From Clostridia bacterium (GTDB lineage: Bacteria > Bacillota > Clostridia > Christensenellales > Borkfalkiaceae): a stretch of DNA of 6,039 bases. The notes under the pieces are model-generated. The model was not told the DNA's origin and did no database searches. It saw only the letters and a program-made list of their open reading frames with translations. Below are positions 1-4,507 of the stretch, one piece after another (the first letter of the stretch is position 1; every line of letters starts with the position of its first letter). Location: NCBI GenBank assembly GCA_017628935.1, contig JAGBYC010000248.1, positions 1 through 6,039 on the forward strand, given 5' to 3'. Position numbers and translations under genes: made by a program.

Positions 1-114
1 AACGCTATTGAGTGTGGCAACTATTTAGAGCAAGATTTAGATAAAGCGAAAGAATACGCTAAAAAATACAAACTAGACCTTTTAGAATTTAAAAGAACAG
101 TTTATCCAGAATAA
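1..114 (+). CDS. 3' end of an unrecognised protein gene (partial)
   Basis: An open frame runs from the first base of the window to a TAA at 112-114, giving 37 C-terminal residues that begin NAIECGNYLEQ and end RTVYPE. The tail is rich in Lys, Glu and Tyr and looks soluble and largely helical; no membrane segment, catalytic motif or metal site is visible. Codon use matches the neighbours (for example GAC before CTT at 76-81), so it is very likely the true end of a gene that starts outside the window. I do not recognise the family. No hairpin terminator is visible between its stop and the promoter of the next gene, so its transcript may run on into that gene. Confidence 0.7.
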   Translation, partial: NAIECGNYLEQDLDKAKEYAKKYKLDLLEFKRTVYPE

Positions 115-129
115 AACGAATAAATAATA

Positions 130-158
130 TTGCATTTAAATTAGCGTTGTGCTAAAAT
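130..158 (+). promoter_or_regulatory. Sigma-A-type promoter with extended -10
   Basis: TTGCAT (130-135) and TAAAAT (153-158) are separated by exactly 17 bp, and TG at 150-151 gives an extended -10 (TGnTAAAAT). The expected transcription start is near 165, leaving a leader of about 25 nt that carries the purine-rich AAAAGGGG (173-180), 9 nt before the ATG at 190. This gives the membrane-protein gene its own transcription start, separate from the upstream partial gene. Confidence 0.7.
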
Positions 159-189
159 ACACTTATAAAAACAAAAGGGGAAATTTATT

Positions 190-960
190 ATGGGACTATG
201 GACTAAAGAACATTTTTACCTTATTATACCTTCGTTTATAATATTTATTATTTTTTCAATATTTCTTGGTAAGGCATTAAAAAACAAAAGCGAAAAAGAA
301 AAATATATTCCTTTACAAATAATTACGATTATTTTACTTGCACTTGAGTTTATGAAACAAGGCTATAACATTAAAGACGACGGATACGACCTTTACGCTC
401 TACCTTTTCACTATTGTAGTTTATTTTTATACTTATTACCTTTTCACTCTTTTTATAAAGGAAAATATAAAAAGACTACGGATGCTTTAGCGCTTAGTTG
501 TTTGGCGTCGCTTTTTATATTTATGTTAGCAATACCAAACGTTGTTTTTAGCGCCGGAAACATTTTAGAATACTTTGATAATTTTTCAAGTTTTCATACG
601 GTTACTTTCCACTTGCTAGTTTGTTTGTACTTTACTCTTACTCTATCACTTAAACTTTATAATTTCGACGTTAAACACGATTTAAAAGTAACTGCAATAT
701 TTTTAGCAATTTACGTTATTATTGCAACGATACTATCGTTCTCGCTTAAAGTTAACTTCCATAACTTATATAAATGTAATTTAGCAATAGTAGAAGAAAT
801 TAGGCTTGCAATGATGAGCGCAATAGGAATATTAGGTCATATAATTTACGTAGTAGTATTGTTTATTTTAACTATTTTATTTGCTTTCTTAGCGTACTTT
901 GTAACCAAAGGCGTTTTAAGTTTAATAGATAAAATTACTAAACGTGAAACTAATAAATAA
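190..960 (+). CDS. YwaF/TMEM164-family integral membrane protein
   Basis: The 256-residue product is dominated by hydrophobic helices. About seven membrane segments can be drawn, near residues 9-27, 40-55, 70-87, 98-118, 137-155, 166-186 and 211-238, with a Lys/Arg-rich C-terminal tail. The diagnostic feature is LPFHYCS at residues 71-77, at the start of the third helix, which matches the conserved LPxHxCS motif of the bacterial YwaF (TIGR02206) and eukaryotic TMEM164 families. A second His-containing stretch, SFHTVTFH (134-141), opens the fifth helix. Bacterial YwaF has no settled function. Human TMEM164 has been reported as a cysteine-dependent phospholipid acyltransferase, so His74, Cys76 and His136/His141 are candidate active-site residues; that is inference. 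The start is supported by AAAAGGGG upstream and by the membrane helix beginning soon after the Met. The gene is monocistronic, between its own promoter and a strong terminator. Family assignment is fairly sure; biochemical role is not. Confidence 0.8.
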   Translation: MGLWTKEHFYLIIPSFIIFIIFSIFLGKALKNKSEKEKYIPLQIITIILLALEFMKQGYNIKDDGYDLYALPFHYCSLFLYLLPFHSFYKGKYKKTTDALALSCLASLFIFMLAIPNVVFSAGNILEYFDNFSSFHTVTFHLLVCLYFTLTLSLKLYNFDVKHDLKVTAIFLAIYVIIATILSFSLKVNFHNLYKCNLAIVEEIRLAMMSAIGILGHIIYVVVLFILTILFAFLAYFVTKGVLSLIDKITKRETNK

Positions 961-962
961 TT

Positions 963-996
963 AAAGCGTGGCACTAAATCGCCACGCTTTTATATT
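963..996 (+). terminator. Rho-independent terminator of the YwaF-family gene
   Basis: A perfect 10-bp stem, AAAGCGTGGC (963-972) with GCCACGCTTT (981-990), encloses an 8-nt loop and is followed by TATATTT. It begins two bases after the TAA stop ending at 960. The GC-rich centre of the stem and the T-rich tail fit an intrinsic terminator acting on the plus strand. The T-tract is interrupted by A, so read-through is possible; the next hairpin at 1090-1107 could then act as a backup. Confidence 0.85.
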
Positions 997-1080
997 TGTC
1001 AGTTTTATTTTATTCGTTTTATCAAAAATTACGGTTTACGTTACTATAACTATCATAAATACCGTTTATACGGCGTTTTT

Positions 1081-1114
1081 AAAAACAAACGCACTCTTAC
1101 GAGTGCGCTTTTTT
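1081..1114. terminator. Two-way terminator between the YwaF-family gene and metK
   Basis: CGCACTC (1090-1096) pairs perfectly with GAGTGCG (1101-1107) around a TTAC loop. On the plus strand the stem is followed by CTTTTTT; on the minus strand, reading out of metK, it is followed by TTTGTTTTT (complement of 1081-1089). The metK stop codon at 1113-1115 lies within six bases of the stem. It is best placed to terminate metK and can also catch plus-strand read-through. The rest of 997-1080 holds only a weak 4-bp hairpin (1062-1073) and no gene. Confidence 0.85.
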
Positions 1115-2282
1115 ATTTAACGTATTTTTTAAGGTCTTCAACCCTATCTAATTTTTCCCAAGGGAATTCACTTCTACCAAAGTGCCCGTACGACGCGCTA
1201 TTACGATAAATAGGACGACGTAAATTAAGCGTTTCAATAATAGCGTAAGGGCGAAGGTCGAATTCTTTTGTTATGATATCAGCAATTTCACCGTCAGACA
1301 TAACGCCTGTGCCTTCAGTATCAACGTAAACTGAAAGTGGCTTTGCTACGCCTATGGCGTATGAAAGTTCAACGGCACATTTCTTTGCTAAGCCTGCCGC
1401 CACAACGTTTTTACATACGTAACGTGCCATATACGCGCCACTTCTATCAACTTTAGTAGGGTCTTTACCACTAAAAGCACCACCACCGTGAGCGCAAGCA
1501 CCACCATACGTATCAACGATAATTTTTCTACCAGTTAAACCACTATCACCGTTAGGGCCACCTATTTCAAATCTGCCCGTTGGATTGATAAAGTATTTAG
1601 TATTTTCGTCTAAAAGTTCACTTGGTAAAACTGCTTTTATAACGTAGTTTAAAATATCTTCACGCAATTTTTCAGTAGTAACCTTTTCACTGTGTTGAGA
1701 AGAAACTACAACTGCGTCGATACGTTTAACCTTACCGTCTTCATATTCAACGGTAACTTGGCTTTTACCATCAGGACGAAGATAATCTAAAATTCCTTGT
1801 TTTCTAACTTCAGTTAAACGGCGTGTAAGTTTATGAGCAAGCGTGATGGCAATAGGCATATATTCTTCAGTTTCGTCACACGCGTAACCAAACATCATAC
1901 CTTGGTCGCCTGCGCCTATTTTGTCAGCAATATCACCACTAGCGCGATGTTCTACTGAACTATCTACACCCATAGCAATATGTGGGCTTTGTTTACGAAT
2001 ACTAGTAATAATGCCACAAGTATTAGCGTCGAAACCAAATTTAGCGCGATTATAACCTATTTCGTTAACAGTTTTACGCGCAATTTCTTGATAGTCGACA
2101 GTGGCAGTAGTTGTAATTTCGCCCATTATAAGAATAAGGCCAGTACAACAAGCCGTTTCGCACGCAACCCTTGCGTTAGGGTCAGTTTCAAGTATAGCGT
2201 CTAAAACAGCGTCAGAAATCTGGTCGCAAATTTTATCTGGATGACCTTCTGTAACGCTTTCGCTTGTAAAAAATTTATTCAT
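1113..2282 (-). CDS. metK: S-adenosylmethionine synthetase (methionine adenosyltransferase)
   Basis: This enzyme makes S-adenosylmethionine from methionine and ATP in the cytoplasm, releasing phosphate and diphosphate. The 389-residue length is normal for bacterial MetK. The N-terminus reads [13 protein letters not shown], with the ATP-binding GHPDK at residues 13-17. The first family signature [11 protein letters not shown] is at 123-133 and the glycine-rich second signature [10 protein letters not shown] at 266-275, followed by TKVDRSGAY. All three expected domains are covered, with no frameshift. The start ATG (2280-2282) is preceded by GGAAGGTG (2287-2294) at normal spacing, and the N-terminus aligns with the family start. 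It has its own near-consensus promoter divergent from the PflX-like gene and a terminator directly after the stop. The leader is only about 47 nt, too short for a SAM-I riboswitch, so control more likely lies in the shared promoter region. SAM made here is the cofactor of the two radical SAM proteins encoded nearby. Confidence 0.98.
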   Translation of the reverse strand: MNKFFTSESVTEGHPDKICDQISDAVLDAILETDPNARVACETACCTGLILIMGEITTTATVDYQEIARKTVNEIGYNRAKFGFDANTCGIITSIRKQSPHIAMGVDSSVEHRASGDIADKIGAGDQGMMFGYACDETEEYMPIAITLAHKLTRRLTEVRKQGILDYLRPDGKSQVTVEYEDGKVKRIDAVVVSSQHSEKVTTEKLREDILNYVIKAVLPSELLDENTKYFINPTGRFEIGGPNGDSGLTGRKIIVDTYGGACAHGGGAFSGKDPTKVDRSGAYMARYVCKNVVAAGLAKKCAVELSYAIGVAKPLSVYVDTEGTGVMSDGEIADIITKEFDLRPYAIIETLNLRRPIYRNSASYGHFGRSEFPWEKLDRVEDLKKYVK

Positions 2283-2312
2283 TTAACACCTTCCAAAAAA
2301 ATTGTGTATAAG

Positions 2313-2378
2313 CTTTTAAAGTTATTTGCACAAAATAGTATATATCCTTTTTAAATATTTGTCAACTAACTTTAAAAG
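2313..2378. repeat. 12-bp inverted repeat around the divergent promoter core
   Basis: CTTTTAAAGTTA (2313-2324) is the exact reverse complement of TAACTTTAAAAG (2367-2378); the arms are 42 bp apart. The left arm lies just downstream of the predicted metK start (about +6 to +17). The right arm lies between the -35 and -10 of the plus-strand promoter. Neither predicted transcript contains both arms, so an RNA hairpin is excluded and a DNA-level role, such as a pair of operator half-sites, is the sensible reading. The AT-rich sequence lowers its statistical weight. Confidence 0.5.
2337..2365 (-). promoter_or_regulatory. metK promoter (near-consensus)
   Basis: On the minus strand, a perfect -35 TTGACA (2365-2360) is followed after 17 bp by TATACT (2342-2337). 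The predicted transcription start is near 2330, giving a leader of about 47 nt before the metK ATG. The -35 hexamer occupies almost the same bases as the -35 of the divergent plus-strand promoter, so the two promoters cannot easily be occupied independently. Confidence 0.85.
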
Positions 2379-2387
2379 TGTTACAAT
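2359..2387 (+). promoter_or_regulatory. Promoter of the PflX-like radical SAM gene
   Basis: TTGTCA (2359-2364) and TACAAT (2382-2387) are 17 bp apart, with TG at 2379-2380 completing an extended -10. The expected start is near 2394, giving a leader of about 20 nt that includes AGGAG (2405-2409), five bases before the ATG at 2415. The spacer contains one arm (2367-2378) of the flanking inverted repeat, where a bound regulator would directly interfere with polymerase. Confidence 0.8.
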
Positions 2388-2414
2388 AAACGTATAAGAT
2401 TTTTAGGAGTTTTT

Positions 2415-3272
2415 ATGCGCTGTTACAGTTGCCCAAACCTTTGCGGTGTAAACCGTGACGAAAATTTAGGAGTTTGTGGCGTTAATAACCAACTTAAAAT
2501 TGCTAAATACTATCTTCACCCTTTCGAAGAACCAGTTATTAGTTTTAATAAAGGGTCTGGCACGGTGTTTTTTACCGGGTGTAGTTTAAGGTGCGTATTT
2601 TGTCAAAATTACGAATTATCACGTAACGCGCGTGGTAAAATTATAACGCCTGAAAATTTAGCCGAAATTTTTAAAACGTTAGAAGATATAGGTGCTGATA
2701 ATATAAATTTAGTTACTCCTACACACTTTACAAACGAAATTATAAAGGCGTTTGAAATTTATCGCCCTAACGTACCGGTAGTTTACAACACACACGGATA
2801 TGAAACTATTGAAAATTTAAAACTTATTGATAAATACGTTGATATTTATCTTCCTGATATTAAGTTTTTTAGCCCAAACGTTTCTAAACGATACACTGGT
2901 AAAAGCGATTATTTTGAAATTGCTAGTAAAGCCGTTAAATTTATGTTTGAAAGTAAAAAAACCGTTATTGATAACGGTAAAATGCTTTCAGGTGTTATTG
3001 TTCGCCATTTAATTTTGCCACTTAATAAAAACGATAGTATTGAAATTTTAAAGTGGTTTAAAAATAACGCCGTAAAAGGCGAATATCTATCGCTTATGGC
3101 ACAATACACCCCGTTTGGAGATATTAACGCATACCCTGAACTCAAACGCAAAATTACTAAAAAAGAATACGATAGCGTTTTAAACGAATTGTTTAATTTA
3201 GATATTAAAAACGTGTTTGTTCAAGAGCGCGAATCGGCAAGCGAAAAGTTTATTCCAGTATGGGATTTTTAA
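2415..3272 (+). CDS. PflX-like radical SAM protein (COG1313, PFL-activase homologue)
   Basis: The 285-residue product carries the canonical radical SAM cluster motif CxxxCxxC at Cys56, Cys60 and Cys63 (CSLRCVFC), which binds the [4Fe-4S] cluster that cleaves S-adenosylmethionine. Ahead of it is the N-terminal cysteine pattern of the PflX group: Cys3, Cys6, Cys10 and Cys21 in a CxxCPxxCGVNR...GVCG arrangement, probably a second metal or Fe-S site. HPFEEP (35-40) and GSGTVFFTGC (47-56) are also family-typical. Length is normal and no residue of the cluster motif is missing. PflX-type proteins resemble pyruvate formate-lyase activases but have no generally agreed substrate. No glycyl-radical enzyme is adjacent; the only one in the window, NrdD, has its own activase NrdG. 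AGGAG at 2405-2409 fixes the start. The gene is divergent from metK and shares its control region, so it may be co-controlled with SAM supply (inference). Confidence 0.9.
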   Translation: MRCYSCPNLCGVNRDENLGVCGVNNQLKIAKYYLHPFEEPVISFNKGSGTVFFTGCSLRCVFCQNYELSRNARGKIITPENLAEIFKTLEDIGADNINLVTPTHFTNEIIKAFEIYRPNVPVVYNTHGYETIENLKLIDKYVDIYLPDIKFFSPNVSKRYTGKSDYFEIASKAVKFMFESKKTVIDNGKMLSGVIVRHLILPLNKNDSIEILKWFKNNAVKGEYLSLMAQYTPFGDINAYPELKRKITKKEYDSVLNELFNLDIKNVFVQERESASEKFIPVWDF

Positions 3273-3385
3273 CGATTTTTTCTACGCGCGTTAAAATATT
3301 CTTTTAAAATATCGCCAACCTCATCAGGTTCGGCAGTAGTTAGTTTTGATAAAATTTCTTTATATTCTTTAGGTTGATTTTTCAT
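3269..3385 (-). CDS. Possible 38-residue small protein, unknown function
   Basis: An ATG at 3385-3383 opens a 38-codon frame ending with TAA at 3271-3269. The product starts MKNQPKEYKEILSK and ends YFNARRKNR; it is charged, has no membrane segment, and looks like one or two short amphipathic helices with a basic tail. In favour: coding-like composition, codon use like the neighbours, and a stop that interlocks with the stop of the convergent PflX-like gene (four bases shared). Against: no clear Shine-Dalgarno (ATAAGT precedes the ATG), no recognised family, and a strong terminator separating it from dut upstream, so it would need its own promoter. The start codon sits inside a perfect palindrome (3381-3399), which could be an operator or a start-masking hairpin. 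It could also be a chance frame or a gene remnant. Confidence 0.4.
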   Translation of the reverse strand: MKNQPKEYKEILSKLTTAEPDEVGDILKEYFNARRKNR

Positions 3386-3399
3386 ACTTATAGTATGAA
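3381..3399. promoter_or_regulatory. 8+8 bp perfect palindrome, operator-like
   Basis: TTCATACT (3381-3388) and AGTATGAA (3392-3399) are exact reverse complements around a TAT centre, a size and shape typical of a site for a small dimeric repressor. It covers the start codon of the possible 38-residue ORF. If transcribed leftward it could instead fold into a small hairpin enclosing that start codon. There is no T-tract directly after it on either strand that would make it a convincing terminator. Confidence 0.4.
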
Positions 3400-3410
3400 C
3401 TAAAAAAATA

Positions 3411-3447
3411 AAAAAACGCATTGAATTTTACTTCAATGCGTTTTTTT
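3411..3447. terminator. Two-way terminator after dut
   Basis: CGCATTGAA (3417-3425) pairs perfectly with TTCAATGCG (3432-3440) around a 6-nt loop; an A-run (3411-3416) on one side and a T-run (3441-3447) on the other lengthen the stem and supply a U-tract in either direction. On the minus strand it ends the nrdD-nrdG-dut transcript, directly after the dut stop (3446-3448). On the plus strand it is the first good terminator beyond the PflX-like gene, so that transcript would run antisense through the possible 38-residue ORF. Confidence 0.9.
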
Positions 3448-3886
3448 ATTTCGTACCAGTTGAACCAAAACCACCTTCGCCACGAACGGTAGCATCTAAC
3501 GAACTAACAACTTCGTATTCAGCACGAAGATAAGGTGCAATTACAAGTTGAGCAATTCTTTCACCCTTAGCAACCGTTTGTGGAACGTTTCCGTGGTTAT
3601 GAAGGGCAACTTTAATTTCGCCACGATAGTCGCTATCAATAACGCCTACTTTGTTTGCAGGGGCTAAATTACGCTTACAAGCCATACCACTACGCGCGGA
3701 TACAAGACCACCTAATCCTTCCGGTATAGCCGTTGCAATACCCGTGCCTAAAAAGGCTGTTTCGCCCGGCATAATAGTTGCTTCGCTAACGCTGTAAAGG
3801 TCTGCGCCTGCCGAAAATTCTGTGCCGTAAGTTGGAACAACGGCGTCATCACAAAGTTTAATCATTTTAACGTTTACTTTATTCAT
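3446..3886 (-). CDS. dut: dUTP diphosphatase (dUTPase, trimeric type)
   Basis: The enzyme hydrolyses dUTP to dUMP and diphosphate, which keeps uracil out of DNA and supplies dUMP to thymidylate synthase. All five dUTPase motifs are present in the 146-residue product: AGADLYS (26-32), SARSGMA (63-69), GVIDSDYRGE (81-90) with the probable catalytic Asp84, GERIAQLVIAP (108-118), and the mobile C-terminal RGEGGFGSTG (135-144) whose Phe140 is expected to stack on the uracil ring. Length is typical of the homotrimeric family. The start is supported by AAGGTG (3891-3896), which overlaps the nrdG stop codon; only 8 nt separate the genes, so translation is probably coupled. It is the last gene of an operon with the anaerobic ribonucleotide reductase and is followed at once by a terminator. 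The function is very secure. Confidence 0.97.
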   Translation of the reverse strand: MNKVNVKMIKLCDDAVVPTYGTEFSAGADLYSVSEATIMPGETAFLGTGIATAIPEGLGGLVSARSGMACKRNLAPANKVGVIDSDYRGEIKVALHNHGNVPQTVAKGERIAQLVIAPYLRAEYEVVSSLDATVRGEGGFGSTGTK

Positions 3887-3894
3887 ATTTCACC

Positions 3895-4428
3895 TTAGTA
3901 TTTTTCTATTTCAAATAATATAGTTTTATTATTTTTAAGCGACGAAGGAACGTCGATTATTCGTTGATTTTCACTACCCTTAAAGCGAAGTGATATGTTT
4001 TTTTGTTCTTCAATAAACGGGCCGTCTACTAAAACGTCGATTAACAAAAGCATTTTAATAGTATCGTCTGTATGCGCTCTGCCAGTTTCGTTTAACAAGT
4101 CGGTTTCTAAAACGTAACCGGTGTAACACCAAATAGTTTTAGTTGGATAAAGCGCTTTTACCTTTTCTAAAAACGGACGTAAGGCTTTTTGATTTTTAGG
4201 TTCGAAAGGCTCACCACCAAGTAACGACAAACCGTCGTTAAAATCGCCTTCAAGCGACACTATAATGGCATTTTCAACCTCTTCGGTAAAAGGTTTACCG
4301 TATTTAAAATCCCACGCCTCGCTATTAAAACAGCCTTTACAACGGTGCGTACACCCCGAAACGAAAAGTGACGTTCTTACACCTAACCCGTTGGCTATAT
4401 CGTTGTATTTAATGGTTGCGTAATTCAT
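3895..4428 (-). CDS. nrdG: Anaerobic ribonucleotide reductase activating protein
   Basis: NrdG is a cytoplasmic radical SAM activase that uses S-adenosylmethionine and a [4Fe-4S] cluster to place the glycyl radical on NrdD. The 177-residue product begins MNYATIKYNDIANGLGVRTS, a typical NrdG N-terminus, followed by the cluster motif CTHRCKGC (Cys26, Cys30, Cys33) and FNSEAW. GGEPF (71-75) is the second radical SAM signature, a glycine-rich stretch near bound SAM. Length is in the usual range. The start has an AAGGT ribosome site (4437-4433) five bases upstream. It lies 79 nt downstream of nrdD, with a 14-bp hairpin in that gap, and 8 nt upstream of dut. The close partnership with nrdD makes the assignment firm; confusion with the PflX-like activase is ruled out by the short length and lack of an extra N-terminal cysteine cluster. 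Confidence 0.96.
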   Translation of the reverse strand: MNYATIKYNDIANGLGVRTSLFVSGCTHRCKGCFNSEAWDFKYGKPFTEEVENAIIVSLEGDFNDGLSLLGGEPFEPKNQKALRPFLEKVKALYPTKTIWCYTGYVLETDLLNETGRAHTDDTIKMLLLIDVLVDGPFIEEQKNISLRFKGSENQRIIDVPSSLKNNKTILFEIEKY

Positions 4429-4441
4429 ATATACCTTATAA

Positions 4442-4473
4442 TAAAATCTTTTAGGCGCACCTAAAAGATTTTA
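4442..4473 (-). promoter_or_regulatory. 14-bp intercistronic hairpin between nrdD and nrdG
   Basis: TAAAATCTTTTAGG (4442-4455) and CCTAAAAGATTTTA (4460-4473) are perfect complements around a 4-nt loop, read as TGCG (a UNCG-type tetraloop) in the minus-strand RNA. It fills most of the nrdD-nrdG gap. On the minus strand the stem is followed by TTATAAGG rather than a T-run, so it is a poor terminator; the nrdG ribosome site starts four bases after it. The likely role is to protect the upstream mRNA end or to lower nrdG and dut expression relative to nrdD (inference). Confidence 0.7.
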
Positions 4474-4507
4474 CTTTTATTAGTTGTTAATTTTTTGCTA
4501 TTGAACC

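Noticed and set aside
1062..1073. Hairpin CCGT-TTAT-ACGG as a third terminator
   Set aside because: A 4-bp stem is too weak despite the T-run after it, and two much stronger hairpins flank it.
1980..2204. Plus-strand open frame antisense to metK
   Set aside because: It is a shadow of the metK coding strand with no ribosome site and no family-like sequence. The same holds for plus-strand frames inside nrdD (for example 4514-4834, 4838-5083 and 5711-5977).
2283..2336. SAM riboswitch in the metK leader
   Set aside because: The predicted leader is only about 47 nt and AT-rich, with no SAM-I four-way junction, no convincing SMK-box or SAM-II pairing, and no terminator or anti-terminator hairpin before the start codon.
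2909..3151. Minus-strand open frame antisense to the PflX-like gene
   Set aside because: It lies wholly within a strongly supported radical SAM gene, has low-complexity content and no ribosome site or promoter.
2415..3272. Naming the radical SAM gene pflA (true PFL activase)
   Set aside because: The N-terminal CxxCPxxC pattern and overall layout fit the PflX/COG1313 group, and no pflB-like gene is nearby.
4442..4473. The nrdD-nrdG hairpin as a full intrinsic terminator
   Set aside because: On the minus strand the stem is followed by TTATAAGG rather than a U-run, and nrdG and dut follow closely with no clear promoter of their own.
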